A DNA stretch of 64,000 nt from Gammaproteobacteria bacterium (GTDB lineage: Bacteria > Pseudomonadota > Gammaproteobacteria > Pseudomonadales > Halieaceae): contig JAUIMF010000004.1 in the NCBI GenBank assembly GCA_030433415.1, forward strand, positions 1 to 64,000, given 5' to 3'. Numbering within the stretch: the stretch's first letter is position 1; every line of letters starts with the position of its first letter. Positions 8,931 through 18,982 of the stretch are shown piece after piece. The translations under genes were made by a program, and so were the position numbers. Under the pieces are notes generated by a model. That model was given only the letters and a program-made list of their open reading frames with translations, ran no database searches and was not told where the DNA came from.

Positions 8931-9557
8931 TCAGACCTGGGCGCTCAGGCGATGCTCCAGTTCGGTCAACAGTGTCTCACCCACGGCGTCCATCGACGGG
9001 CAGGCATCGCCCAGAATCGTACGCATCGAGGTCACGGCCAGGCCTTCGTAGCCACAGGGATTGATGCGCGAGAAGGGCTCCAGGTCCATATCAACGTTCA
9101 GTGACAGACCGTGATAGCTGCAGCCCCGCCGGACCCGCAGCCCGAGGGACGCGATCTTGGCGCCAGCGACGTAGACACCAGGCGCTTCGGGATCCGCAGC
9201 CGCTTCAATCCCCCACCGCGCGAGCACATCGACGATAGCTGCTTCAATGAGGCTTACCAGAGCGCGGATGCCCATATTGCGGCGCCGCAGGTTCACGAGC
9301 AGATAAACCACCCACTGGCCCGGGCCGTGGTAGGTGACCTGGCCACCCCGGTCTACGGGAACCACGGGAATATCGCCGGGGGCGAGCACATGTTCCGCCT
9401 TACCGGCCACGCCCTGGGTGAACACACGGGGATGTTGCAGCAACCACAGCTCGTCGGCGGTATCGTCCTGGCGTTGCGCGGTAAAGTCCCGCATGGCGTC
9501 CAGCGTGACGGCGTAGTCCGCCTCACCAAGGTGCCGCCGCTGCACGGGGAGGTCCAC
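8931..9557 (-). CDS. lipB: Octanoyltransferase (lipoate biosynthesis)
   Basis: A 208-residue LipB, which moves octanoyl from acyl carrier protein to lipoyl domains of enzymes such as pyruvate dehydrogenase. Signatures: [28 protein letters not shown] (catalytic Lys in AGAKIAS) and INPCGYEGL (catalytic Cys). It begins with a GTG codon three bases after the ybeD stop, which suggests translational coupling. In many gammaproteobacteria lipA follows directly; here the next gene is convergent regA, so lipA must lie elsewhere. Confidence 0.95.
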   Translation of the reverse strand: MDLPVQRRHLGEADYAVTLDAMRDFTAQRQDDTADELWLLQHPRVFTQGVAGKAEHVLAPGDIPVVPVDRGGQVTYHGPGQWVVYLLVNLRRRNMGIRALVSLIEAAIVDVLARWGIEAAADPEAPGVYVAGAKIASLGLRVRRGCSYHGLSLNVDMDLEPFSRINPCGYEGLAVTSMRTILGDACPSMDAVGETLLTELEHRLSAQV

Positions 9558-9560
9558 GCC

Positions 9561-9860
9561 TCAGATAACCATCTGCACCAGCCCCGTGGCCATAAGATCC
9601 TTGTGCAGCGCATCCAGCTGCTCCGGCCCGGTGGCGATGATGGTAACGGTCAGCGCGACAAAAGTGCCTTTGCTGCTGTCGCGCAGCGTCACCGATTCCT
9701 GATCAAAACCCGGCGCGTGGCGCTCAACCACCTCGAGCACCGTGGGGTGAAACGCGTCCACCCGTCGCCCCAGGACCTTAACGGGGTAGTCACAGGGAAA
9801 CTCAATCTTGGGTGGCTCGGCGTCACCCGTACCGGCAGGTCCGCCGATCAGCTCACTCAC
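9561..9860 (-). CDS. ybeD: YbeD family protein (DUF493)
   Basis: A 99-residue member of the YbeD/DUF493 family, a small ferredoxin-like-fold protein of unknown exact role that is almost always encoded between dacA and lipB. The family pattern is visible: FPCDYPVKVLGR near residue 22, FVALTVTI in the middle and a C-terminal LVQMVI strand. It starts four bases after dacA ends. An ACT-like regulatory role connected to lipoylation is an often-made guess; nothing here proves it. Confidence 0.92.
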   Translation of the reverse strand: MSELIGGPAGTGDAEPPKIEFPCDYPVKVLGRRVDAFHPTVLEVVERHAPGFDQESVTLRDSSKGTFVALTVTIIATGPEQLDALHKDLMATGLVQMVI

Positions 9861-9863
9861 GGA

Positions 9864-11036
9864 TCAGCCTCCGAACAACTTCGCCAGCCACATGAGCACC
9901 ATGTCCCAGAGCCGGGCAAAGAACCCACCCGCCTCCAGGGGCTCCAGGGCCACGATGGGACGCTGCTCCAGCACCTCACCATCCAACGTCAGGGTCAGCT
10001 CACCCACCGCATCACCATGGGCCAGGGGCGCGGTGATGGGGTCCTGCAACACGGTTTCGCGAATCAGGTCGCGACGCTTGCCGCGCGGCAGAGTCAGCAC
10101 CAGATCCTCGGCCAAACCAACCGATAGATAATCCGCCTGCCCCTTCCATACCCGGGGTTTCTCGAGCTCTTCGCCAGCCGGCACCATTACGTCGGTTTCA
10201 AAGAAGCGAAATCCGTAGTTCAGCAGACTGCGCGTCTCGCGCTTGCGCGCGTTGGGACTGTCTGTGCCCATCACCACAGAAATCAGGCGCATGCCGTTGC
10301 GCTCCGCCGACGCCACCAGGCCATAACCCGCCTCGCGGGTATACCCCGTCTTCAAACCATCAACCGAGGGGTCTTCGCCCAGCAGCGCATTGCGGTTGTA
10401 TTGGCGAATCTCGTTGTAGGTGAATTCGCGCTCCCCGTAAATTTTGTAGTGCTCGGGATACCGTTCGATGATCGCCTTGGCCAGTGTCGCCAGGTCCCGC
10501 GCGGTCGTCAGGTGCTGGGGATGGGGCAGGCCATGGGAATTAATGAAGTAGCTGCTGTGCATGCCAAGCTCCGCCGCGTGCTTGTTCAGCAGGTCCGCAA
10601 AGGCCTGCTCGCTCCCAGCGATGTGCTCGGCGACGGCCACGGTGGCATCGTTGCCCGACGAGATCACAATGCCGCGCTCGAGCTGGCCAATGGTCACGGG
10701 CATGCGAGGCTCGATCCACATCAGTGACGAACCATTGAACACGGGATTCTGGGACCAGGCATTGCGACTGACCACGACCTGATCGTCGCGGCTCACGCGC
10801 CCGGCGGCAATCTCTGAAGCGAGCACATAGCCGGTCATCAGCTTGGTCAGACTTGCCGGGGGCAGCTGCTCGTCGGCGTTGGATTCGGCGAGCACCGTGC
10901 CGCTGGTGGCGTCAACCAGTAGATAGGCCCGCGCAGCCACCTGGGGCGCCGCGGGAACAATGCCCTGGGCCAGCACGGAACCAGTGAACAGGAAGGTCAA
11001 CAGGGGGGCCATCAGGGCCGGAAAAATACGCATCAT
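9864..11036 (-). CDS. dacA: D-alanyl-D-alanine carboxypeptidase, PBP5/6 type
   Basis: A 390-residue periplasmic DD-carboxypeptidase that trims the terminal D-Ala from peptidoglycan stem peptides. It has a signal peptide cleaved near VLAQG, the active-site SxxK as SLTK (Ser62-Lys65), SGN in ISSGNDAT, and KTG in GLKTGYTREAGYG. The last 18 residues (ARLWDMVLMWLAKLF) form the amphipathic helix that anchors PBP5 to the outer face of the inner membrane. It belongs to the leftward mrd-rlpA-dacA-lipB gene string. Confidence 0.96.
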   Translation of the reverse strand: MMRIFPALMAPLLTFLFTGSVLAQGIVPAAPQVAARAYLLVDATSGTVLAESNADEQLPPASLTKLMTGYVLASEIAAGRVSRDDQVVVSRNAWSQNPVFNGSSLMWIEPRMPVTIGQLERGIVISSGNDATVAVAEHIAGSEQAFADLLNKHAAELGMHSSYFINSHGLPHPQHLTTARDLATLAKAIIERYPEHYKIYGEREFTYNEIRQYNRNALLGEDPSVDGLKTGYTREAGYGLVASAERNGMRLISVVMGTDSPNARKRETRSLLNYGFRFFETDVMVPAGEELEKPRVWKGQADYLSVGLAEDLVLTLPRGKRRDLIRETVLQDPITAPLAHGDAVGELTLTLDGEVLEQRPIVALEPLEAGGFFARLWDMVLMWLAKLFGG

Positions 11037-11112
11037 TCAGTCTGGACGTTTCATGTCTGGTCGTTGGGAAAGCGGCGCATGGTACCCCAGGGGCACCGGC
11101 GCGCGCACGTTG

Positions 11113-11925
11113 TCAGGGTAGCGCGACGCCCGGTGTAAAGCCCCGGGTCATCAACATATGTCTTAATTGCTCCAACTGTTCGCCGTTGGCGACCGGGCCC
11201 ACACGCACTCGATGCAGGCGCTGACCAGCGACATCAACCGGCGAGACACTCACGGGCTGGGTGACGAGGGCGTTGACCTCATCGCGTAGGCTGTTGGCGG
11301 CCTGCACGCTGGAAAAGGCCCCCAGCTGCAGGTAGCGATAGGATCCGCTGGCGGTACCGCGATGGTCGTCGATACCCGCAAGATTAATCGCAGCGACACG
11401 CACCGGTGCCGTCCCTTTGTCTTCGAAACCCAGCTTCACGGCGGCGGCATAGCTCAGATCGATGAGGCGCTCTGGATGAAAGGGTCCCCGGTCGTTGATG
11501 CGCACCACAATATCGCGACCATTATCCAGGTTCGTCACGCGCGCGTACGTCGGTATTGGCAGACTGCGATGGGCCGCGGTCGCCAGATAGATGTCGTAGA
11601 TTTCGCCATTGGCGGTTTTATTGCCGTGAAATTTGGTGCCGTACCAGCTGGCAATTCCCTCTTCCGCGTAACCCTCAGCGCTGGGCAGAACACGGTACTC
11701 CACGCCGTTCACCGCGTAGGGCGAGCTGTTGCCCGCGCGCAGGATCGGATCGGGACGCGGCACCGCGTCGACGACATCGTCAGGTGACAGTGTTGCAACC
11801 GGGGCCCCGTCACCCTCCCAGGCGACCTTGGGATCAGAACCGGAGCAGGCGACCAGCCCAAGGAGTAGGCTGACACTGATCACCCACCGGGGATAATTCC
11901 GGAAACAGATGGTATTGCCCGGCAT
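11113..11925 (-). CDS. rlpA: RlpA septal-ring lipoprotein with SPOR domain
   Basis: A 270-residue lipoprotein: signal sequence with lipobox LVAC, then a double-psi beta-barrel lytic transglycosylase domain (GIASWYGTKFHGNKTANGE, with VRINDRGPF further on) and a C-terminal SPOR domain (about residues 190-268, YLQLGAFSSVQAANSL) that binds denuded glycan at the division site. In Pseudomonas RlpA cleaves stem-peptide-free glycan; that activity is expected here by family. It overlaps mltB by one base. Confidence 0.94.
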   Translation of the reverse strand: MPGNTICFRNYPRWVISVSLLLGLVACSGSDPKVAWEGDGAPVATLSPDDVVDAVPRPDPILRAGNSSPYAVNGVEYRVLPSAEGYAEEGIASWYGTKFHGNKTANGEIYDIYLATAAHRSLPIPTYARVTNLDNGRDIVVRINDRGPFHPERLIDLSYAAAVKLGFEDKGTAPVRVAAINLAGIDDHRGTASGSYRYLQLGAFSSVQAANSLRDEVNALVTQPVSVSPVDVAGQRLHRVRVGPVANGEQLEQLRHMLMTRGFTPGVALP

Positions 11926-13001
11926 CAGCCTGCCACGCCGGCCGCGATGCGCTGACTGAGCTGGTACACGCTCATGGCGTACATGGCGCTGTGGTTGTAC
12001 CGGGTGATGACGTAGAAGTTATGCAACCCCATCCAGTATTCATGCCCCTGTTCCAGCTCAAATGCCAGCGGCGTAACCAGTGCCTGCGGATCCACATGCT
12101 GTGCAAAGCTGACACCCTGTGCCTGCAGGTCTACCGCCGCAACGGCGGGTTTGAGCTTGCCCGTAAAGATCGCCTCGGGCGTCGCGTCACTGATCGTCGC
12201 CGCACTCACCACCGGCTCTCCGGCTCGCCAGCCATGGCGGGCAATGTAGTTCGCCACGCTGCCAATGGCGTCCTCGGGGTTGTTCCAGATATCTGCGACT
12301 CCATCGCCATCAAAGTCCACGGCGTAGCTGCGAAAACTGCTGGGCATGAACTGGCCGTAGCCCATGGCCCCCGCATAGGAACCCTTGAGCGTGAGCGGGT
12401 CCATACCCTGTTCACGGGTCAGCAACAGAAAATTACGCAACTCTTTGGTGAAGAATGGGGAGCGCCTGGGGTAGTCAAAGGCCAGGGTCGAGAGCGCATC
12501 AATCACCCGATAGCTGCCAGCGATGCGCCCGTAGTACGTTTCTACGCCCATGATCGCCACAATCAGTTCGGCGGGCACACCGGTTTCAGCCTGGGCGCGG
12601 GACAGCGCTTCGCGGTGCTCGCGGAAGAAAGCAATACCTTCGCGCTCGCGCTTCTCGGTGAGAAAAATCGCACGGTACTCATACCAGGGCTTGGATTTCT
12701 CCGCGGGACGTGTAATCGCATCAATGATCGACTGCTGATACGTGGCATCGTCCATCACCGCCAGCAGTTCCTCGCGGCTAAAGCCGTGTTCCTCGACCAG
12801 GGAGTCCACCAGCGCCAGCGCCGCGGGATCATCGGAATACGAGGCAGAAGCGGCCGCGGCGAACAGTCCGGCACCCACGGCCAGGCCCGTGCGCAGCGCA
12901 CGCGCCGCCGTGGTGCGGCAGCACCTCAACCCAGTCAGGCGCGCCGTTGCCGAACTTGAAGGGTGTCTAAAACCAGGGGACAGCTGTTTATTGTCGGACA
13001 A
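11925..13001 (-). CDS. mltB: Membrane-bound lytic murein transglycosylase B
   Basis: A 358-residue lytic transglycosylase of the MltB family, cutting the glycan strand to anhydro-muropeptides. The catalytic Glu is in MGVETYYGR, and GSYAGAMGYGQFMPSSFRSYAVDFDGDG is the family substrate groove (quoted here by its central AGAMGYGQFMPSS). A hydrophobic signal region lies at residues 36-52. The 5' end overlaps rodA by 14 bp. The start is uncertain: residues 1-34 are polar and atypical, so translation may begin later than the first ATG. Confidence 0.93.
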   Translation of the reverse strand: MSDNKQLSPGFRHPSSSATARLTGLRCCRTTAARALRTGLAVGAGLFAAAASASYSDDPAALALVDSLVEEHGFSREELLAVMDDATYQQSIIDAITRPAEKSKPWYEYRAIFLTEKREREGIAFFREHREALSRAQAETGVPAELIVAIMGVETYYGRIAGSYRVIDALSTLAFDYPRRSPFFTKELRNFLLLTREQGMDPLTLKGSYAGAMGYGQFMPSSFRSYAVDFDGDGVADIWNNPEDAIGSVANYIARHGWRAGEPVVSAATISDATPEAIFTGKLKPAVAAVDLQAQGVSFAQHVDPQALVTPLAFELEQGHEYWMGLHNFYVITRYNHSAMYAMSVYQLSQRIAAGVAG

Positions 13002-14127
13002 CGCGTTTCTCCGTGCTCACGGCCATCAGCAGGCCAAAGCCCGCCATCAGGGTGACTATGGACGTGCCACCGGCACTGACCAACGGCAGGGGAACACCCA
13101 CCACTGGCAGCAGTCCGGCGACCATGCCCATGTTAACAAAGATGTAGACAAAGAAAGTCAGGGTAATACTCCCGCAGAGAATGCGCCCATAGCTGCTTTG
13201 GGCGTGCAGACCGATCCAGAACGCCCGCAGCAGTATCAGCAGGTACAGGCCCATGAGAATCAGCACGCCGCGCAGACCGAACTCCTCCGCCAGCACCGCG
13301 ATAATAAAGTCCGTGTGACTTTCGGGCAGAAAATCGAGTTGCGACTGCGTGCCCTGGGTCCAGCCTTTGCCCGACCAGCCGCCGGAGCCGATAGCGGTTT
13401 TGGACTGGATGATATTCCAGCCGGCGCCCAGCTTGTCACTCTCGGGGTTCAGGAGCGTCAGGATGCGCTGTTTCTGGTAATCCTTAAGCAGGAACATCCA
13501 CGCCGGCCAGGCCGAAAACACCGCCGTAAGCGCCGCGCCAATGATAAAACGCCAGCCAATGCCCGCCATGAAGATGCCAAACAGGCCCGATGCCGCAATC
13601 AGCAGCGAGGTCCCCAGGTCCGGCTGGCGCACGATCAATCCCGCGGGCACGGCGATGATGACCAGACAGGCGGCGATGTATTTGGGACCGGGCGGCAGCA
13701 TACGGTTGCCCAGATACCACGCGATGGTCATTGGCACTGCGAGTTTCATGATTTCGGAGGGCTGGAATCGAAAGCCGCCAAGATCGAGCCAGCGCTGCGC
13801 GCCCTTGGCCCCCACACCGACAAACGCCACCGCCACCAGAAGGAGCACACCCAGCAGGTAACCCCAGGGTGACCAGCGGGACCAGCGCACGGGACTGAAC
13901 TGCGCCACGACGAACATGCCCAGGTAGGCCACGGTAAAGAAACGTCCCTGGCGCAGGACCGCGTCCATACTCTGTCCCGAAGCGCTGTAGAGCACCACCA
14001 GGCCGTAGGCCGTGAGCAGGAGCAACAACAGCAGCAGCGGCAGGTCCACATGCAGCGCGCGCGCCACACCCGGTGGTCTCGTGAGGGGACCCACCGCGTC
14101 GGGCATCTGACGCACATATTCCGACAT
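12988..14127 (-). CDS. rodA: Rod shape-determining peptidoglycan polymerase RodA
   Basis: A 379-residue SEDS-family glycosyltransferase that polymerises lipid II during cell elongation together with PBP2. About ten membrane segments are visible, with RQPDLGTSLL, GWNIIQSKTAIGSGGWSGKGW and LPESHTDFI, all SEDS hallmarks. It starts at the stop codon of mrdA (one-base overlap), the conserved mrdA-rodA pair, and its C-terminus overlaps mltB. Confidence 0.97.
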   Translation of the reverse strand: MSEYVRQMPDAVGPLTRPPGVARALHVDLPLLLLLLLLTAYGLVVLYSASGQSMDAVLRQGRFFTVAYLGMFVVAQFSPVRWSRWSPWGYLLGVLLLVAVAFVGVGAKGAQRWLDLGGFRFQPSEIMKLAVPMTIAWYLGNRMLPPGPKYIAACLVIIAVPAGLIVRQPDLGTSLLIAASGLFGIFMAGIGWRFIIGAALTAVFSAWPAWMFLLKDYQKQRILTLLNPESDKLGAGWNIIQSKTAIGSGGWSGKGWTQGTQSQLDFLPESHTDFIIAVLAEEFGLRGVLILMGLYLLILLRAFWIGLHAQSSYGRILCGSITLTFFVYIFVNMGMVAGLLPVVGVPLPLVSAGGTSIVTLMAGFGLLMAVSTEKRVVRQ

Positions 14128-15968
14128 CAGCCCGCCTCCCCCGCCAGCCAGGCATCGATGACCGTGCGCGCGATGGGGTAGGCCGCACTGCTGCCTCCAC
14201 CGTTTTCGACGATCACTGCCAGGGCAATCGTCGGCGCGTCCAGCGGCGCGAAGGCGATGAACAGACCGTGGTTACGATGGCGCTCGTCGATCGCGTCTTC
14301 ATCGTAAACCGCGTCCTGGGCAATGCCGATCACCTGGGCCGTGCCGGTTTTACCCGCCATTTCATAGGACATATTGCGCGAAATGGCCTTGGCCGTACCG
14401 CGCTGGCCATGTACCACTTCGCGCATCGCCTCGACCACCGCATCCCAGTTTTCGCCGCGGGCGATGACGGGCTCCTCCAGCGGCGCTTCGAGCGCTTCGT
14501 CGCCCAGCGACCGTACCAGGCGGGGCTGACGATGCTCACCCCGGGTAGCGACGATGGAGGTGGCCACCGCTAACTGCACCGGCGTTGCCAGCATGTACCC
14601 CTGACCGATACCGGCACTGAGGGTTTCTCCGGGGTACCAGGGCTGATTCATGGCGCGGCGCTTCCAGGCGGTGGATGGCAACACTCCGGGGCGCTCCGCC
14701 GTGGTATCGATACCCGTGCGTTGTCCCAGGCCATAGTCCTTGAGGTAGTCATGCATCCCATCGATGGTCAGGCGCCGGGCGAGGTCATAAAAATACACAT
14801 CGCAGGACTCGGCAATGGCCATCTTCAGGTCCACCTCGGGGGCGTGACCGCCGCCGCGAATGCGCAGAATCCAGTCCCGATAGCGGCGGGAATCGCCGGG
14901 CAGGCGGTACCAGCCCGGATCGGGTACGGTGAAAGCGGGGTCCACCAACTCCGATTCCAGGCCCGCCATGGCGATCATCGGCTTGACCGTGGACCCAGGC
15001 GGGTACTGTCCCTGAACCGTGCGGTTGAACAGCGGCACATCCGGCGAATCGCGCAGCGCGTTGTAATCACGACTGCTGATGCCATTGACGAACAGATTGG
15101 CATCGAAGGACGGAGTGCTGACCAGTGCCAGCACACCACCGGTCAATGGGTCGATCGCAACCACCGCCCCGCGCCGTCCGGCCAATGCGTTGTGTGCCAC
15201 GCGCTGCAGCTCGTAATCCAGGTGCAGCACCAGGTTCCTCCCAGGCTGGGGATCAAAGCGCTCAAGCACGCGCAGCACGCGCCCGTGGGCGTTGCTCTCG
15301 ACGGTCTGGTAACCCACGGTACCGTGCAGTTCCTCTTCATACCGGCGCTCGATTCCGATCTTGCCGATGTGAAACGTGCCCCGATACTCGGCCTGGTCGA
15401 TGCGATCCATCTCCTGGCTATTGATGCGGCCGACATACCCCAGGGCGTGGGCGAAGAGCGGCCCAAAGGGGTAGTGCCGCTGTAGCTGAGCATCAATCAC
15501 AACACCGGGCAGGCGGTGTCGATTGACCGCGATGCGCGCCTGCTCCTCGTCGTCGAGGCGAAAACGCAGGGGCACATGCTCATAGGGGCGTCGCTGGCGG
15601 GCCCGGGTATGGAATTTCTGCAGATCGTCCTCATCGATCGGCAGCAGTGCCGCGAGTTCCCTTAGCGTGCCATCGAGGTCGTCAACACGCTCAAGGATCA
15701 GCGACAGCGTATAGCTGGGACGGTTGTCGGCAAGCAGCACCCCATTGCGGTCAAAAATCAGGCCACGCTTTGGCGGCAGGGGCTGCAACTGCACCCGGTT
15801 GCGCTCCGAGGCCGTGCGATAGGTTTCGTAATCACTGATCTGCAGCGTGTAGTACCGACCCAGCAGCAACGCTAGAAACAGCATCACAAGCAATAGCGCG
15901 GTAACGGTCCGGGCACCGTAGATGCGCTGCTCACGCTGGGGATCTTTCAGGGCTATGCGGGACGCCAT
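14127..15968 (-). CDS. mrdA: Penicillin-binding protein 2 (elongation transpeptidase)
   Basis: A 613-residue class B PBP, the DD-transpeptidase partner of RodA. One N-terminal membrane helix (residues 22-42) is followed by the dimerisation/pedestal domain and then the transpeptidase. Active-site motifs: SxxK in PPGSTVKPM, SxD in AESCDVYFYD and KTG in MAGKTGTAQV. The SCD form of the second motif is normal for PBP2. Gene order mrdA-rodA-mltB-rlpA-dacA is the standard gammaproteobacterial elongasome cluster. Confidence 0.96.
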   Translation of the reverse strand: MASRIALKDPQREQRIYGARTVTALLLVMLFLALLLGRYYTLQISDYETYRTASERNRVQLQPLPPKRGLIFDRNGVLLADNRPSYTLSLILERVDDLDGTLRELAALLPIDEDDLQKFHTRARQRRPYEHVPLRFRLDDEEQARIAVNRHRLPGVVIDAQLQRHYPFGPLFAHALGYVGRINSQEMDRIDQAEYRGTFHIGKIGIERRYEEELHGTVGYQTVESNAHGRVLRVLERFDPQPGRNLVLHLDYELQRVAHNALAGRRGAVVAIDPLTGGVLALVSTPSFDANLFVNGISSRDYNALRDSPDVPLFNRTVQGQYPPGSTVKPMIAMAGLESELVDPAFTVPDPGWYRLPGDSRRYRDWILRIRGGGHAPEVDLKMAIAESCDVYFYDLARRLTIDGMHDYLKDYGLGQRTGIDTTAERPGVLPSTAWKRRAMNQPWYPGETLSAGIGQGYMLATPVQLAVATSIVATRGEHRQPRLVRSLGDEALEAPLEEPVIARGENWDAVVEAMREVVHGQRGTAKAISRNMSYEMAGKTGTAQVIGIAQDAVYDEDAIDERHRNHGLFIAFAPLDAPTIALAVIVENGGGSSAAYPIARTVIDAWLAGEAG

Positions 15969-15992
15969 GGTTCTAAAACGCAGTCTCTGCCG

Positions 15993-16463
15993 TCAGGCGC
16001 GATGATAGGGGTGGCCGACGGTCACGGTCCAAGCCCTGTAGAGCTGCTCTGTCAGCACCACCCGTACCAGCGGGTGCGGTAGCGTGAGCGGCCCAAGGGA
16101 CCAGCGCTGATCAGCCCGTTCCAGACAAGCGGATGACAATCCATCGGGGCCACCAATAAACAGGCTCAGGGGCTGGCCTCCCATCATCCAGTCTTCCAGC
16201 TGGGCGGCCAGGTCCTCCGTGCTCCAGGACTTGCCGCGACCGTCCAGGGCAATGCAGTGATCACCGTCGCGCACTCCCTTGAGCAGGGCCTGCCCCTCGC
16301 GCTCTTTCAGGGTCTTCGCATCTGCGCCAGCGCCCCGGGAAGCCAGCGGCACATCGCGCCAGTCCAGGCGCAACTCCCGAGGCAGGCGTTTCTCGTATTC
16401 ACCCACGGCGGTGTCTACCCAGCGCGGCATCTTGCCCGCTACCGAGTGAACGGTGATGCGCAT
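15993..16463 (-). CDS. rlmH: 23S rRNA (pseudouridine1915-N3)-methyltransferase
   Basis: A 156-residue SPOUT-family methyltransferase that modifies pseudouridine 1915 in helix 69 of 23S rRNA. The SAM-binding knot is seen in SLFIGGPDGLS and the invariant C-terminal VGHPYHRA is present; length matches the family exactly. It overlaps the rsfS stop by one base, the usual rsfS-rlmH pairing. Confidence 0.96.
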   Translation of the reverse strand: MRITVHSVAGKMPRWVDTAVGEYEKRLPRELRLDWRDVPLASRGAGADAKTLKEREGQALLKGVRDGDHCIALDGRGKSWSTEDLAAQLEDWMMGGQPLSLFIGGPDGLSSACLERADQRWSLGPLTLPHPLVRVVLTEQLYRAWTVTVGHPYHRA

Positions 16464-16903
16464 CAGGGATCGAGGGGGGCCTCGTCACCGTCGGCTTCGC
16501 CGCCGGCGACCGGGGAGGACTCCCAAAGGCGCTCCAGATCATAGAAGTCCCGGGTGGCAGGCTGCATGACATGCACGACCACATCGGCCAGATCCACCAG
16601 CACCCACTCTCCCGCATCCTCGCCTTCGACCCCGAGCGGCGGACAGCCCGCCGCCTTGGCTTTGCGGGTCACATTCTCGGCCAGGGATTTAACGTGGCGG
16701 TTGGAACTCCCGCTGCAGATCACAAGGAAATCCATGACGTTACTCAGGTCCCGAACGTCAAGCGTGACGGGATTGATCCCCTTCATGTCATCCAGCGCCT
16801 CGATAACCAGTTCCAACAGATCCTGGGGGCTGAGGGAGCATTGCGGCTCCGGTTGTTTGCTGTCGCTGATGTTGCCTTTACTCCTGTGTTGTCGGGGCTG
16901 CAC
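16463..16903 (-). CDS. rsfS: Ribosomal silencing factor RsfS
   Basis: A 146-residue RsfS/Iojap protein that binds L14 and blocks 50S-30S joining when nutrients are low. Core motifs: [26 protein letters not shown] (quoted from its centre, [14 protein letters not shown]) and [19 protein letters not shown]. The first ATG makes the gene overlap nadD by 26 bp and adds a polar tail of about 22 residues not needed by the domain, so the true start may lie a little downstream at a non-ATG codon. Confidence 0.94.
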   Translation of the reverse strand: MQPRQHRSKGNISDSKQPEPQCSLSPQDLLELVIEALDDMKGINPVTLDVRDLSNVMDFLVICSGSSNRHVKSLAENVTRKAKAAGCPPLGVEGEDAGEWVLVDLADVVVHVMQPATRDFYDLERLWESSPVAGGEADGDEAPLDP

Positions 16904-17540
16904 CGTACAATCCGTGATCCCGTATGTACTGGATCACCGGACCGGGAAGCAGGTGACTCACCGCTCCACCGGATTGTAGCAGGGCACGAATCGCCGTGGC
17001 GGATACATCCCGCGGTGCGAGCTGCTGTACATGTACTCGCCCACAGGGTGCCCGCAGCAGGTCCTGTGCCGTACCACCGCGCTGCTGCATGAAGTCATGC
17101 ACCACGCCTTCCCTGGGCAGTCGCCAACCCGGCCGCGCCAGCACCACGATATGGGCAAGCTCCACCAGCTGCTCCCACCGGTGCCAGTGGGGCAGGCCCT
17201 GCACCGCGTCACAGCCCATCACCAGCAGCAGGCAGGTCTCAGCGCCCAATTCTTCGCGTAGGGATTCGAGCGTGTCTACGGTGTACGACGGTCCATCGCG
17301 CTCCAGTTCCCGCCGGTCGCAACGCAGACGCGGATCATCGGCAATCGCCAGTTCCACCATGGCGGCACGGTCTTCGGCGCTGACGCCGGGGAGTTTCCGG
17401 TGGGGGGGCTGCGCCGCAGGTACAAAGCGCAACTCGTGCAGGGGCAGCGCGTCCAGCAGGTCCCGGGCTGAACCGAGATGCCCACAGTGAAATGGATTGA
17501 AGGTGCCGCCAAAAACCGCCGTCGGTCCCGGTGCGTTCAA
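16878..17540 (-). CDS. nadD: Nicotinate-nucleotide adenylyltransferase
   Basis: A 220-residue NadD that makes deamido-NAD from nicotinate mononucleotide and ATP. The nucleotidyltransferase signatures [12 protein letters not shown] (first HxGH-type site) and [11 protein letters not shown] (ISSTxIR-type site) are both present, along with the PHR substrate loop in AQPPHRKLP. It starts inside the last codons of proA (four-base ATGA overlap) and is followed by rsfS, the usual arrangement. Confidence 0.96.
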   Translation of the reverse strand: MNAPGPTAVFGGTFNPFHCGHLGSARDLLDALPLHELRFVPAAQPPHRKLPGVSAEDRAAMVELAIADDPRLRCDRRELERDGPSYTVDTLESLREELGAETCLLLVMGCDAVQGLPHWHRWEQLVELAHIVVLARPGWRLPREGVVHDFMQQRGGTAQDLLRAPCGRVHVQQLAPRDVSATAIRALLQSGGAVSHLLPGPVIQYIRDHGLYGAAPTTQE

Positions 17541-18871
17541 CGGCGAATCTGCCCCTCACCCAATACGATGTATTTTTCAGACGTGAGTCCCTCGAGACCC
17601 ACGGGGCCCCGGGCGTGGAGCTTGTCCGTCGAAATGCCGATCTCTGCCCCCAGACCATATTCAAAGCCATCGGCAAAGCGTGTCGACGCATTGACCATTA
17701 CGGAGCTGGAATCCACCTCGCGCAAAAACCGCTGGCTGCTCAGATAGTCGCTGGTGATGATCGCGTCGGTGTGCCCCGAACCATAGCGATTGATGTGCTC
17801 GATGGCCTCGTCGAGACTGCCGACCACGCGTACAGCAAGTATCGGTGCAAGGTACTCCTCGGTCCAGTCCAGTTCCGTTGCTGCAACGGCACCGGGCAAC
17901 AGGGGCAGGCTACGCTCGCAGGCGCGCAATTCCACCCCCTTCTCGCCATAGGCTTCGGCCAGCGCCGGCAGCAGCGCAGACGCTTCGTCTTCGTGCACAA
18001 GCAGGGTTTCCATCGTGTTGCAGGTGCCATAGCGATGCGTCTTGGCATTGAGCGCGATGGCCACCGCCATGTCCGCATCTGCACCGCTGTCGATATAGCA
18101 GTGGCAGACACCGTCCAGATGCTTGATGACCGGCACTCGCGCTTCGTCCACGATGCGCTGTACCAGTCCTTTGCCTCCCCGGGGAATGACCACATCGACC
18201 AGGTCATCCATACGCAGCAGCTCACCCACCGCCGCGCGGTCGCGGCTGCCGACCAGCTGCACGGCGGCACGGTCAAGGCCTGCGGCCTCCAGACCCCGCG
18301 CCATCGCCTCGGCAATAACACCATTGGAATGCAGCGCCTCTGAGCCGCCACGCAGGATCGTCGCATTGCCGGACTTCAGACACAGACTCGCGGCATCCGC
18401 TGTCACATTGGGACGGGATTCGTAGATGATGCCGATCACGCCCAGCGGCACGCGCATCCGCCCCAGACGAATACCTGAGGGGCGCGTCTCCATGGATCGA
18501 ATCGCGCCCACGGGGTCCGGCAGCGCCGCGACCTGTCGCAGCCCCTCAAGCATGGCGTCGATGCGCGCTGGCGTGAGCTCCAGGCGGTCCAAAAGCGCCG
18601 CATCCAGCCCCCGCTCCCGGGCCCGATCCATATCCTGCTGATTTGCCGCAGCGAGTTCAGTGCGCGCAGCATCCAGGCATCGTGCTGCTTCAAGCAGGGC
18701 CCTGTTACGCTGCTCGGTGCTCGATGCCGCAAGCTGTCGCGAAGCCGCCTTCGCGGCACTGCCCAGGGCACGCATCTCGGATGCCATGTCATTGGTCATC
18801 GCGTCAGGCGTGTCATTGGGCATCGCGTTAGACGTGTCATTCGACACGTTGGTGGAAGTTACCGCGTTCAT
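17537..18871 (-). CDS. proA: Gamma-glutamyl phosphate reductase
   Basis: A 444-residue aldehyde-dehydrogenase-fold enzyme, the second step of proline synthesis: gamma-glutamyl phosphate to glutamate semialdehyde with NADPH. The catalytic cysteine is in [13 protein letters not shown], and [18 protein letters not shown]-type sequence is present ([15 protein letters not shown]). The ATG at 18871 adds about 30 N-terminal residues rich in Asn/Thr/Asp/Met that come from a short 24-bp repeat (about 18780-18850); translation could start at the internal Met of MASEMRAL instead. proB is not in the window. Confidence 0.95.
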   Translation of the reverse strand: MNAVTSTNVSNDTSNAMPNDTPDAMTNDMASEMRALGSAAKAASRQLAASSTEQRNRALLEAARCLDAARTELAAANQQDMDRARERGLDAALLDRLELTPARIDAMLEGLRQVAALPDPVGAIRSMETRPSGIRLGRMRVPLGVIGIIYESRPNVTADAASLCLKSGNATILRGGSEALHSNGVIAEAMARGLEAAGLDRAAVQLVGSRDRAAVGELLRMDDLVDVVIPRGGKGLVQRIVDEARVPVIKHLDGVCHCYIDSGADADMAVAIALNAKTHRYGTCNTMETLLVHEDEASALLPALAEAYGEKGVELRACERSLPLLPGAVAATELDWTEEYLAPILAVRVVGSLDEAIEHINRYGSGHTDAIITSDYLSSQRFLREVDSSSVMVNASTRFADGFEYGLGAEIGISTDKLHARGPVGLEGLTSEKYIVLGEGQIRR

Positions 18872-18982
18872 TAATACGGGACTCAAAAAAAACCGGCGAG
18901 AATTGTACCATTGCATGGGGTTCCCAGCGCCTGCGGGAACACCGACAATTGCTCCCCTTCCAACCCAGAATTGAGGCTATCC

